This document shows, one piece after another, positions 16,102 through 23,936 of a stretch of DNA of 64,000 nt. This DNA is from Deltaproteobacteria bacterium (GTDB lineage: Bacteria; Myxococcota_A; UBA9160; SZUA-336). Both the position numbers and the translations under genes were made by a program. Every line of letters begins with the position of its first letter. Position 1 is the first letter of the stretch. The notes below the pieces were generated by a model. It saw only the letters and a list, made by a program, of their open reading frames with translations, searched no databases and was not told the origin of the DNA. The stretch lies in NCBI GenBank assembly GCA_029261925.1, contig JAJDAJ010000028.1:1-64000 (forward strand), in the 5' to 3' direction.

Positions 16102-17241
16102 TCAGGCCTCTGCCGCCCGCGGGTAGGCCGCCAGGTACGCCTCGAAGTGGTGGGCGACGTCGGCACGCGTCAGGCCGTAGTCCTCGAGCCGGTAGGGGGC
16201 GCGCCGGGCCTGACGCTCGGCGTCGCGCCGCATCCAGGCCCGCATCTCGGCCTCCAGTGACGCCGGCAGCTCGAGCTCGAGCCACTCGTAGATGCGCTGC
16301 ATCTCGCGCAGCGGGTCGGCGAAGAAGTCCGCGGCGTACACGTCCAGGATCACATCGTCGGGGAGCTTCGGGCGCAGCGCCATCGGCCGGCGCACGTGCT
16401 CGGCGAGCTGATGCGGATAGGTGCGCCGGAGGTGGTCGAGATCGACGTGGCCGAGGCCGGCCATGTGCCCCGACGAGATCGTCGCGCAGAGCGAGGCGAG
16501 CGTGCGGAAGGGATCGCGGTGCGTCCAGATCATGCGCGCGTCGGGGTAGGTCGCCGTCAGCGCCTCGATGTGCAGGGAGTGCGAGGGCATCTTCAGCGAC
16601 CAGCGTCCGGGTACGCCCGACTGGAGCACCTGCAGCACGAGCCGGTGATAGGCGTAGGCCGACGTCATGTCGCACGAGAGGATGTACTCGGCGTAGCCCC
16701 TGCTCGGGAACAGGGACTCCAGCGCCAGCGCCTTGAAGTCCTGCGCCAGCACGAAGATGCACTCCGTCGGTCCGTCGGCCCACTCCCAGTGCACGGGCGC
16801 GGATGGCAGGGCGTCGAAGATCTTCTGCTGCAGCTCCCGGCGCGTCACGCAGCGCGGATCCGTGCGCCAGGTGTCGGGCGTGGCGGGCGGCGCGGAGTCG
16901 ACGGCCTCCCAGTTCAGCAGCGAGCGCCAGCGCGGGTCGAGGTCGAGCAGGTAGCTGATCGCGGTCGTTCCGGTGCGGGGCATGCCCATGATCACCAGCG
17001 GCGCCTCCACGGGCTGCTCGAGAACTCCGGGGTCCTGGCGCACGTGCTCCGCGACGCGCAGCCGGTTGGAGAGCGCGCTCACCGCGTTCTCGCGCAGCGC
17101 CCCGAGCGATCCGGGGCCGAGATCGGAGCGCGCCAGGAAGCCCTGGAGGAGCACCCCGAGGCCCTCCCGGAAGGACTCGCTGTCGAAGCTCGACAGGCCC
17201 GTGTGTTCCTGCGCCGCCTCGATCAGCTCGTCGACGGTCAT
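16102..17241 (-). CDS. PAPS-dependent sulfotransferase family protein
   Basis: A 379-residue protein of the bacterial sulfotransferase family. The 5'-phosphosulfate-binding loop is GMPRTGTTAISYLL (P88-R-T-G-T-T93) and the 3'-phosphate-binding segment is MIWTHRDPFRTLASLC about 150 residues later. SLKMPSHSLHIEAL precedes it, as in Stf0/COG4424-type relatives that sulfate lipids or small alcohols. The acceptor is unknown. The ATG shares four bases (ATGA) with the stop of the upstream AttH-like gene, so three same-strand genes (phosphotransferase, AttH-like, sulfotransferase) form an operon. The trio is common near acyl-CoA metabolism genes in GC-rich bacteria, but I know of no defined pathway. 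Confidence 0.85.
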   Translation of the reverse strand: MTVDELIEAAQEHTGLSSFDSESFREGLGVLLQGFLARSDLGPGSLGALRENAVSALSNRLRVAEHVRQDPGVLEQPVEAPLVIMGMPRTGTTAISYLLDLDPRWRSLLNWEAVDSAPPATPDTWRTDPRCVTRRELQQKIFDALPSAPVHWEWADGPTECIFVLAQDFKALALESLFPSRGYAEYILSCDMTSAYAYHRLVLQVLQSGVPGRWSLKMPSHSLHIEALTATYPDARMIWTHRDPFRTLASLCATISSGHMAGLGHVDLDHLRRTYPHQLAEHVRRPMALRPKLPDDVILDVYAADFFADPLREMQRIYEWLELELPASLEAEMRAWMRRDAERQARRAPYRLEDYGLTRADVAHHFEAYLAAYPRAAEA

Positions 17242-18275
17242 CCGCCCTCCTGCTCGATGCCGACTGGCCGGCCGCCGACGATCTGGTCCAGGTACTCGGA
17301 CATTCCCAGCGCCGGCTGGCCATTGCAGCGGAACGCGGTCATGGCCTCGGTGATGCGCGTGTGCAGCAGGGTGCCGTCCGCGAGCTTGCGGCGGTTGCGC
17401 AGCGGGATCAGCGACACCACGCTGCCCTCGATCTCGTAGTCGCGCCCGTCCACGCGCGTGTTCACGCGCAGCCCGCGGTGGTAGCCCTCCGCGGTCCACT
17501 CGCTCTCGATCTCGCCTTCGTCGACGACGAAGTGACGTCCGTCGACGAAGGCGTGCCCGCTGGTCCGGAGGCCGTCGGCGTCGCTGGAGACGGTCGCCTG
17601 GATCGAGAGCTCCGGGCTCACGTAGAGGTGGACCCAGCGGTACCAGTCGATGCTCTGCCAGTAGCGCGGGCCCCAGGTCTTGTCGCGTGCCCCGTGGCCG
17701 TCGAGCTCCCAGCGCTCGTCTCCCACCTCGAGCCAGCCCTCGCCGTGCATCCACTGGTCGAAGTGCGCCTTCCCGAAGCCGCGGTCGGGATCGAGGGGGA
17801 GCGGCGTGCCGTCCTCGTTCACGATCTCGCCGCCGACGCAGGCGGTGGCGTCGGTGTGGACGATCTCCATGCGGGCCGGCACGTGCGGGTTGCTGCGGAA
17901 GGCCTTGCCGGGATCGACCATCTCCTCGGGGTGCTCCAGCACGCAGAGCTCTCCCTCGTAGGTGACCCGGTGCCGCTCGAACGGCGCCAGGATCTCGAAG
18001 CGCAGGCCGCCGGCGTTCATCTCGTCGTTGCTCGAGATCCGCGGCCGGCTGGCCATGAAGGCCACGCGTCCTCCGGGCAGGTACCAGCAGCAGGTCATCT
18101 CGGCATGGCCCTCGCGCACCCGGTTGCCGAGGCGGTACCAGCCTCCGATCTCGCGCTCCCGGTCGAAGACGCTGAAGTACATGCTCTCGTTGTAGTTCGA
18201 CACGTCGTCGGGCACGTGATTGAAGTCATCGCGCGGATCGAGCACGAGCTTGCAGCCGGGTGGCACCAGGGGCAT
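17238..18275 (-). CDS. AttH/CrtC-like beta-barrel protein, function unknown
   Basis: A 345-residue cytoplasmic protein rich in Trp and Tyr. It resembles the AttH/hydroxyneurosporene-synthase-like double-lipocalin fold: MYFSVFDREREIGGWYRLGNR near the N-terminus and WELDGHGARDKTWGPRYW in the second half (about residues 190-207) look like the two barrels. Such proteins bind or hydrate lipophilic molecules, and they often neighbour aminoglycoside-phosphotransferase-like and sulfotransferase genes, as here. The ATG has GAGGAG 8 bases upstream. It overlaps the sulfotransferase by four bases and lies 21 bases after the phosphotransferase. No catalytic residues can be named. Confidence 0.6.
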   Translation of the reverse strand: MPLVPPGCKLVLDPRDDFNHVPDDVSNYNESMYFSVFDREREIGGWYRLGNRVREGHAEMTCCWYLPGGRVAFMASRPRISSNDEMNAGGLRFEILAPFERHRVTYEGELCVLEHPEEMVDPGKAFRSNPHVPARMEIVHTDATACVGGEIVNEDGTPLPLDPDRGFGKAHFDQWMHGEGWLEVGDERWELDGHGARDKTWGPRYWQSIDWYRWVHLYVSPELSIQATVSSDADGLRTSGHAFVDGRHFVVDEGEIESEWTAEGYHRGLRVNTRVDGRDYEIEGSVVSLIPLRNRRKLADGTLLHTRITEAMTAFRCNGQPALGMSEYLDQIVGGRPVGIEQEGG

Positions 18276-18296
18276 GGGGGGTCTCCTCGTCGGGGT

Positions 18297-19307
18297 TCAG
18301 GCGCCGCTCGCGCTGCGCGCTGCGCTCACCAGGTGCAGAACGTGCGCGCCCATCTGCTCGGGCGCCGCGCGGGTCGGATCGGCCAGGGCCCGCTGGTACA
18401 CGCCCTCGAGCAGGACGGCGAGCCGGAAGGCGGACAGGGCGGTGTAGTAGCGCAGGTCGGGGGCTCGACGGCCGCTGTGCTGCTCCCAGCGCTCGATCAT
18501 CGCCTCGCGCGGGGCCCAGCCGCGGCGCTCGCCGTCGCCCCACATGCGCAGGAACGCCGCCAGGTCGAGCACGGGATCGCCGATCGTCGAGTTCTCCCAG
18601 TCGAGGATCGCCGCCACGCGGCCGGGCGGATCCGGGGCGACCAGCACGTTGGCACTGTGGTAGTCGCCGTGCATGATCCCGGGCGTCCAGTCGGCGGGAA
18701 TGTGGCTGGACAGCCAGGCACCGACCTCGCGGATCCCCGGCAGCTCCCGCGCGCCGTAGCCGTCGAGCTGACGCGTCCAGCGCTCCACCTGGCGCTCGTG
18801 GAACCCGTCGGGGCGGCCCCAGCCCTCGAGGCCGCGCGCGCGCCAGTCCACGCGAGCGAGCTCGCCGATCGCCTCCATGTACGCCAGCGCCACCTGCTCC
18901 TGGAGCACCGGGTCGCCGGCGAAGCGCGCGGGGAGCGGGTCGAGCGAGCTGAAGCCCGCGACGTACTCCATCACGTAGAAGGCCGAGCCGATCACCTCGC
19001 GATCCGCGCACAGCGCGAGCGGCGACGGGTGCGGCACGGGTGTTCCCTCGAGCGCCGTCAGGACGCGGTGCTCGCGCTGCATGCCCCGGTCGGCGCCCTC
19101 GAGCGCGACGCGCGCGGGTCGGCGCAGGACCCAGCGGCGCCCGCCGCGGTGCAGCACGAAGCTCTCGTTCGACATGCCCGCGGCCAGGCGCCTGATCTCG
19201 AGGGGCGTCCCCGCCGCCACGTCGTGGGCGTCGAGCCAGGCGGCCAGCCGGTCGGGGTCGATCAGCCCCTCGAGGCTGTCCGACTTGAAGCCGTCGGTCT
19301 CGATCAT
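18297..19307 (-). CDS. APH/ACAD10-type phosphotransferase family protein
   Basis: A 336-residue kinase-like protein. It has a nucleotide-loop region (RRLAAGMSNESFVL, about 39-52), the catalytic loop GIMHGDYHSANVLV and the metal motif AILDWENSTIGDPVLDLA, so the Asp and Asn needed for phosphotransfer are intact. It is closer to the aminoglycoside-phosphotransferase-like domain of ACAD10/11 and FadE36-type proteins, which phosphorylate 4-hydroxyacyl-CoAs, than to drug-resistance enzymes. The ATG at 19307 has no clear ribosome site. A 26-codon open frame ends 22 bases upstream and could couple to it. Confidence 0.8.
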   Translation of the reverse strand: MIETDGFKSDSLEGLIDPDRLAAWLDAHDVAAGTPLEIRRLAAGMSNESFVLHRGGRRWVLRRPARVALEGADRGMQREHRVLTALEGTPVPHPSPLALCADREVIGSAFYVMEYVAGFSSLDPLPARFAGDPVLQEQVALAYMEAIGELARVDWRARGLEGWGRPDGFHERQVERWTRQLDGYGARELPGIREVGAWLSSHIPADWTPGIMHGDYHSANVLVAPDPPGRVAAILDWENSTIGDPVLDLAAFLRMWGDGERRGWAPREAMIERWEQHSGRRAPDLRYYTALSAFRLAVLLEGVYQRALADPTRAAPEQMGAHVLHLVSAARSASGA

Positions 19308-19329
19308 CGCCACGAGCAGACGGGCCCGG

Positions 19330-19410
19330 CTAGCCCCGCTCGATCCCGGCGCGGTCCGCACGGGTCGCGGCGTACGGCGAGGCGTTCGCGGGGAAGTTCG
19401 GCTGGCCCAT
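19330..19410 (-). CDS. Candidate 26-residue leader ORF
   Basis: An ATG at 19410 opens a 26-codon frame ending in TAG, with G/C at nearly every third position as in real genes here. TATGAT lies exactly 6 nt before the ATG, so transcription could begin at the codon itself. It precedes the phosphotransferase gene by 22 bases and lies in a different frame. No family is recognisable; it may be a translated leader or a chance frame. Confidence 0.3.
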   Translation of the reverse strand: MGQPNFPANASPYAATRADRAGIERG

Positions 19411-19416
19411 GCGCCG

Positions 19417-19422
19417 ATCATA
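19417..19422 (-). promoter_or_regulatory. -10-like TATGAT, leaderless context
   Basis: A near-consensus TATGAT read on the minus strand, 6 nt before the ATG at 19410. It is likely the promoter of the phosphotransferase/AttH/sulfotransferase operon. Confidence 0.4.
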
Positions 19423-19445
19423 CAGCTACGCCCGGACGGGCGTGC

Positions 19446-19451
19446 GATGAT
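19446..19451 (+). promoter_or_regulatory. -10-like GATGAT, leaderless context
   Basis: GATGAT lies 6 nt before the GTG at 19458, with no ribosome site. It is divergent from the TATGAT box at 19417-19422, so two opposed leaderless promoters would share about 50 bases. Confidence 0.3.
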
Positions 19452-19457
19452 CGGTAC

Positions 19458-20309
19458 GTGAGAGAGGCGGTTCTCGTGATCGGCGCACGCGGTCCGGTGG
19501 GTGGCGCGGCCGTGGCGGCGCTCTGCGGGGCGGGCGTCCCCGTGCTCGCGAGTAGCCGCAGGCCCGCGGACCTGGCGCTCCCGCGGGGCGCGGAGGCGGT
19601 GGCGCTCGAGCTCGACGACGCGACGCCCCTCGAGCCGCTCCTGGAGCGCTGCGCTGCGCTCCTGCTGATCCCGCCCGGCGGTCCGGGCAGCTGGCAGGTC
19701 ACGGTCACGCGCCGGCTCGCCGTGGCCGCCGCGTCGGCGGGTGTCGAGCGGGTCGCACTGGTCTCGGGAATGTCCGCGGGGCACGATCCCGACTCGGTCA
19801 GCCGCTCGCTCGAGCGCGCCTGTGGCGACGCCGGTCTGCAGCCGGTCTGCCTGCGTCCCAACCACTTCATGCAGAGCTATGCCACGCACTACCGCGCGGA
19901 CGTGACCGCGGGTCGCCTGCGGATCTACACCGGGGCGGGTCGCGCCAGCTACATCGATGCCCGCGACGTCGGCCGCGCCGCGGCGGGCGCCCTGCTGGAT
20001 CCCGGGCAGAGCGGTCGTGCTCACGTGCTGACCGGGCCCGAGGCGCTCGACCAGGCAGCGGTGGCGCGGATCCTCTCGGACGTCACGGGGCGCGCGGTGC
20101 GCTGCGCCGCCCGCTCGCACGAGGACACGCGCGCGACGCTGCGCGGGCTCGGGCTGCCCGCGGCGACCGTCGAGGTCAGCGTCGCGCGGCTCCGCGAGAT
20201 CGAGCAGGGTCGCTTCGAGGCGGTGACCGACGCCGTCGAGCAGCTCGGGGGCGCCGCCCCGCTCGGGTTCGAGGCCTGGGCCCGGGAGCACGCCGGAGCC
20301 TGGCGCTGA
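19458..20309 (+). CDS. NmrA-like NAD(P)-binding protein
   Basis: A 283-residue atypical SDR of the NmrA/QOR2 type. The N-terminal dinucleotide motif VIGARGPVGGAAV (about 7-19) is typical of the family, and CLRPNHFMQSY near residue 135 corresponds to the NmrA-like RP..FM signature. The catalytic Tyr-x3-Lys of classical SDRs is not evident. Members act as redox sensors or NAD(P)H:quinone or isoflavone-type reductases. The GTG at 19458 lies directly at the start of the fold. The gene stands alone between a divergent operon and the heme-oxygenase-fold gene. Confidence 0.8.
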   Translation: MREAVLVIGARGPVGGAAVAALCGAGVPVLASSRRPADLALPRGAEAVALELDDATPLEPLLERCAALLLIPPGGPGSWQVTVTRRLAVAAASAGVERVALVSGMSAGHDPDSVSRSLERACGDAGLQPVCLRPNHFMQSYATHYRADVTAGRLRIYTGAGRASYIDARDVGRAAAGALLDPGQSGRAHVLTGPEALDQAAVARILSDVTGRAVRCAARSHEDTRATLRGLGLPAATVEVSVARLREIEQGRFEAVTDAVEQLGGAAPLGFEAWAREHAGAWR

Positions 20310-20379
20310 GCGCGGAGTCGTCTCCCGGGGCCGATCGAGTGCATAATCGGACCCGGCTCGAGACCGAGGGAGGGATCCG

Positions 20380-20433
20380 ATGACCTGGCGACCCGTGAAG
20401 GTCGGGGTGCCGGCGCAGGTCCGTCGGAGATGA
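20380..20433 (+). CDS. Candidate 17-residue leader ORF
   Basis: An ATG at 20380 with a GGGAGG site 6 bases upstream opens a 17-codon frame. Its TGA overlaps the ATG of the next gene (ATGA), a classic coupling layout. CATAAT at 20342-20347 is a plausible -10 for it. The peptide is basic and matches no family I know. The strong ribosome site argues that it is translated and drives expression of the downstream oxidase. Confidence 0.4.
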   Translation: MTWRPVKVGVPAQVRRR

Positions 20434-21152
20434 CGCGACCCGCCGACCCGGTACTGCCCGCGGACGAGTTCGTCCGCAGCCTGACCGCCCAGATCCAGGC
20501 GCGCCGCACCTTCGGCAGCCACCCGCTCTGGCTCCAGCTCATCGACGGCAAGCCCTCGCGCGAGCAGCTCCAGCGCTTCGCGGTGCAGTTCTTCCTGCAG
20601 GTGCGGGAGTTCCCGCGCGCGGTCAGCGCCATGCACTCGAGCTGTCCGTTCCCCGAGGAGCGCATCGAGCTCGCGGAGAGCATCTACGAGGAGGAGACGG
20701 GCCGCATCTCGGGCGCGAACGAGCCGCACCCCGAGCTCTTCATCCGCTTCGGCGAGTCGATCGGCCTGGCGCGCGCCGACATGGTCGACGGCGTCGCGCT
20801 GCCGGCCACGGCCTCGCTGATCGACTGGTTCGAGCTCTCGACGCGGCAGCGCTCGTTCATCGAGGCCGCCGCCGCGATCAACCTGGCCGCCGAGGGCCAG
20901 GTGCCGGGAGCCTTCGGACCGATGGCCGCTGCGCTGCAGCGTCACTACGGGCTGAGCGCGCGCGACGTCGAGTTCTGGTCGCTGCACGAGATCGCCGACG
21001 CCGAGCACAGCTCGGTCGGAGACAGCATCGTCGTGCATCACGCCACCGGTGCCGAGGTGCAGCGCCGCGTGCGGGCCGCCCTGCAGCACTCCCTGGACGC
21101 CTGGTGGCAGTTCTTCGACGGTATCCAGGCGTCGCTGGAGCTCGACGCCTAG
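20430..21152 (+). CDS. Heme-oxygenase-fold diiron protein (HDO/PqqC-like)
   Basis: A 240-residue all-helical protein of the PqqC/TenA/heme-oxygenase-like superfamily. The six-residue metal set of heme-oxygenase-like diiron oxidases is visible: Glu in YEEETG (88/89), His100, Glu155 and the triad H186-x3-D190-x2-H193. This matches CADD and UndA-type enzymes, which oxidise amines, fatty acids or amino acids with O2, better than cofactor-less PqqC. The substrate is unknown. Its start overlaps the stop of a 17-codon leader. A second protein with the same ligand pattern is encoded at 53736. Confidence 0.75.
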   Translation: MTRPADPVLPADEFVRSLTAQIQARRTFGSHPLWLQLIDGKPSREQLQRFAVQFFLQVREFPRAVSAMHSSCPFPEERIELAESIYEEETGRISGANEPHPELFIRFGESIGLARADMVDGVALPATASLIDWFELSTRQRSFIEAAAAINLAAEGQVPGAFGPMAAALQRHYGLSARDVEFWSLHEIADAEHSSVGDSIVVHHATGAEVQRRVRAALQHSLDAWWQFFDGIQASLELDA

Positions 21153-21162
21153 CTCGCGGGGA

Positions 21163-21810
21163 TCAGGGCTGCAGGGCGCGGCGCACGAACTCCCAGATCG
21201 CCTCCGGATCCAGGTTCGTGCGCCGGGGGTCGACGGTCTCGAGAAGCGTGGCGGTCGTGTGGGCGGACGTCAGGTGGAAGACCATCAGCGCGAGCTGGCG
21301 CGGGTCCGAGTCGCGGAAGATCCCGCGCTCGATACCGCGCGCGATCTCGCGCTCGAATACCTCGACGGCGGGCTCGGCGAGCTGCTGGATCTCGGCGGGA
21401 TAGAGCTGCGCCAGCCGGACGTGCTCGCGTGCGAGCGCGGCCCGGCGCGCGCGGGCTGCGCGCGGGACGGGGGCGAGGATGCCGGTGATGGCGTCGCGCA
21501 GGCGCTCGGCCGGGTCGTCGACGCCGTCGATCTCGGCGGCGCGGATCTCGCGACCCCGGCGCAGCGACTCCTCGAGCACGGCGAGCATGAACTCGTCCTT
21601 GCCGTCGAAGCGCTGGTAGAAGGTGCGCAGCGAGACGCCGGATCGCTCGACCACCTCGGTCACCGTGAGGTCCGTGCGGTCGGGCTCGGAGAGCAGCTCC
21701 AGCGCCGCCTCGACGAAGCGAAGGCTCTGGCTGAGGGCGCGCTGTCGCGCGCTCTCGACCGGGCTGGTCACTGCCCGCTCGTGCCAGCGCGCCGGGGAGC
21801 CATCTGCCAC
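21163..21810 (-). CDS. TetR/AcrR-family regulator
   Basis: A 215-residue repressor-type protein. The helix-turn-helix lies at about residues 45-70 (LTVTEVVERSGVSLRTFYQRF) followed by DGKDEF; the C-terminal part is a ligand-binding helical bundle. I chose the GTG at 21810, which has GGAGGG 5 bases upstream; an ATG at 21828 is possible but lacks a ribosome site. It is divergent from the quinone-reductase gene, with about 245 bases between starts. The tandem ATCGG copies at about 21881-21893 and the AT-rich stretch after them are candidate operator or promoter parts. It probably controls the neighbouring reductase, itself or both. Confidence 0.85.
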   Translation of the reverse strand: MADGSPARWHERAVTSPVESARQRALSQSLRFVEAALELLSEPDRTDLTVTEVVERSGVSLRTFYQRFDGKDEFMLAVLEESLRRGREIRAAEIDGVDDPAERLRDAITGILAPVPRAARARRAALAREHVRLAQLYPAEIQQLAEPAVEVFEREIARGIERGIFRDSDPRQLALMVFHLTSAHTTATLLETVDPRRTNLDPEAIWEFVRRALQP

Positions 21811-22054
21811 GTTCGCCCTCCGCGTCATCCCGGGACGGCGCCCCGGCCACGATCCGTTCCCGATGTCGCGCCGGGGATAATCGGCCTATCGGAGGCGCGA
21901 ACGTCATCATATACCCCGACGAGGACGGCGGGGCGTTCACGCCCCGGGGCACCGCGCTGGCGGATCGACGGCGCGCACGAAGCCGGGATCGTGCCCGGCG
22001 CCGGGCGGAGGCGCCGGCTTGCACTCCGGGCCCGGGTCGCCGATAACTCCCGCG

Positions 22055-23029
22055 ATGAGAGCCGTCGTGTGCAAGCAGTACGGTCCGCCGGAGGACCTGG
22101 TCGTCGAGGAGCTCCCCGATCCGGGCGCCGGGCCGGGCGAGGTCGTGGTCGCGGTGCGCGCGGCCGTGGTGACCTACCCCGACGCGCTGATCATCGAGGA
22201 CCGCTACCAGATGCACGCCACGCCGCCCTTCGTGCCCGGCGGCGAGGTCGCAGGCAGTGTGCTGGAGGTGGGGGAGGGCGTCGCGGGCATCTCACCCGGC
22301 GATGCCGTGGTCGGCAGCGGCGGGATCCAGGGCGGCTTTGCCGAGCGCGCCGTGCTGCGGGCCGACGGGCTCCGGCGACTGCCCGCCGGCGCCGACTTCG
22401 CCACCTCCACCGGCCTGCAGTACGCGTACGGCACGGGGCTGTACGCGCTCCAGTACCGGGGCGCCCTGCAGCCGGGAGAGACGCTGCTGGTGCTGGGCGC
22501 GGCGGGGCAGGTGGGCCTGGCCGCCGTGGAGCTGGGCCACCTGATGGGCGCCCGCGTGATCGCTGCGGCGTCGAGCGCCGAGAAGCTGGCGCTGTGCCGC
22601 GAGCGCGGCGCCGACGAGGCCATCGACTACTCGCGCGAGGACCTCAAGGCCCGCGCCAAGGAGCTGACCGGCGGTGCCGGCGTGGACGTGGTGTACGACG
22701 GGGTCGGGGGCCCGAACGCCGAGGCCGCGCTCCGCGCCACGGCCTGGGGAGGACGCTTCCTCGTCGTCGGATTCACGGCCGGCATCCCGCACATCCCGCT
22801 GAACCTGACGCTTCTCAAGAGCTGCCAGATCGTCGGCGTCTTCTACGGGGCCATGACGCAGCGCGATCCCGAGCTGCGCGACGCGATCCTGGCCGAGCTG
22901 CTCGAGCTGACGGCCGCCGGCAAGCTCGACCCGTACGTGTCCCGCCGCTACCCGCTCGAGCAGGCGGGCCGGGCACTGCGCGACCTGCTCGACCGACGCG
23001 CCATCGGCCGGCTGATCATCGAGCCCTGA
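22055..23029 (+). CDS. NADPH:quinone oxidoreductase (zinc-independent MDR)
   Basis: A 324-residue medium-chain dehydrogenase/reductase without the structural or catalytic zinc Cys residues, as in QOR and acrylyl-CoA reductase relatives. The N-terminal GroES-like part holds PPFVPGGEVAGSVLEVG, and the nucleotide-binding part holds LVLGAAGQVGLAAVELG with an AXXGXXG motif typical of NADPH-dependent QORs. The last strand GRLIIEP is the family's normal end. The ATG at 22055 was chosen at the start of the fold; an in-frame start 36 bases earlier would add an unconserved tail. Expression may depend on the divergent TetR regulator. Confidence 0.85.
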   Translation: MRAVVCKQYGPPEDLVVEELPDPGAGPGEVVVAVRAAVVTYPDALIIEDRYQMHATPPFVPGGEVAGSVLEVGEGVAGISPGDAVVGSGGIQGGFAERAVLRADGLRRLPAGADFATSTGLQYAYGTGLYALQYRGALQPGETLLVLGAAGQVGLAAVELGHLMGARVIAAASSAEKLALCRERGADEAIDYSREDLKARAKELTGGAGVDVVYDGVGGPNAEAALRATAWGGRFLVVGFTAGIPHIPLNLTLLKSCQIVGVFYGAMTQRDPELRDAILAELLELTAAGKLDPYVSRRYPLEQAGRALRDLLDRRAIGRLIIEP

Positions 23030-23060
23030 GCCGCGCCCGGGTCGCGCAAGCCCGTCGCGA

Positions 23061-23936
23061 CTACTCGGGCAGCTCCGGGTTGCGCCGCGCCAGGATGCCC
23101 TCGTAGCGGGCCCGTACGCGCGCATCCTGGTCCTCGCTGGGCGGAAGGATCCAGAACTTCCCGGCGCGCACGCCCTCGAGGCAGTACCCGGCAACCTCCT
23201 CCGGCTCCGTCAGCCGGAAGCGGACGCCCGAGCTCCGCGCCAGGTCCTCCATGCTCACGTAGTCGGCGCCGGGGCTGTCGGGGTCCGAGAGCTCCGCGGG
23301 GCGGTTGCGTCCCGAGTTGAGGATCTGCGTGTTGACCAGGAACGGACCCGGGAAGAGCGCCGAGGCTCCGATCGCCGCGTCCTCCATCAGCAGCTGGTAG
23401 TGCAGCGTCTCGGTGATGCTGGTCAGCGCCGCCTTGGTCGCGGAGTAGATCGGCGTGGTCGGCAGGATGGTCAGGCCGCCGTTGCCCGACGACGTGTTGA
23501 CGACCCAGCCGGGCTCGCCGCTGGCGAGCATCCGCGGCACGAAGGCGCGGATGCCGTGGATGACGCCCCAGACGTTCACGCCCAGGCCCCAGCTCCAGTC
23601 GGTCTCGGGCAGCGTCCACACGCGGCGCTGGGCCTCTCCGAGCCCGATCCCCGCGTTGTTGAACAGAAGGTGCACCGCACCGTGTGCGTCGAAGGCGTGG
23701 GCGGCGAGCGCCTCGACCGAGGCTCCGTCGCTCACGTCGGTGACCCGGCTGCTGATCTCGCCGCCCGACTCGCCCAGCTCGGCGGTCGTGCGCTCCAGCG
23801 CGCCCTTCTCCACGTCGGCGAGCACCACGCGCGCACCCTCGCGCAGTAGCGCGGCGCCCAGCGCGCGGCCCACGCCGCTGGCGCCGCCGGTGACGACCGC
23901 AACCCGTCCCTCGAAGCTCCGGACTGGCTGCGCCAT
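23061..23936 (-). CDS. SDR family oxidoreductase
   Basis: A 291-residue SDR with TGGASGVG near residue 17, NNAG, SSGNGG and YSATK. It carries a C-terminal extension of about 35 residues (LPPSEDQDARVRARYEGI) seen in SDRs associated with terpenoid or steroid breakdown. The start shares one base with the preceding Rieske gene (TGATG), so Rieske oxygenase, SDR and amidohydrolase form one operon. The likely role is oxidising the alcohol or cis-diol produced by the oxygenase; this is inference from context. Confidence 0.85.
   Translation of the reverse strand: MAQPVRSFEGRVAVVTGGASGVGRALGAALLREGARVVLADVEKGALERTTAELGESGGEISSRVTDVSDGASVEALAAHAFDAHGAVHLLFNNAGIGLGEAQRRVWTLPETDWSWGLGVNVWGVIHGIRAFVPRMLASGEPGWVVNTSSGNGGLTILPTTPIYSATKAALTSITETLHYQLLMEDAAIGASALFPGPFLVNTQILNSGRNRPAELSDPDSPGADYVSMEDLARSSGVRFRLTEPEEVAGYCLEGVRAGKFWILPPSEDQDARVRARYEGILARRNPELPE

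Noticed and set aside
21829..22054. Possible TetR operator (tandem ATCGG copies and an AT-rich patch)
   Set aside because: The repeats are direct rather than palindromic, and no clear inverted repeat of TetR type overlaps a promoter, so I only mention them under the regulator.
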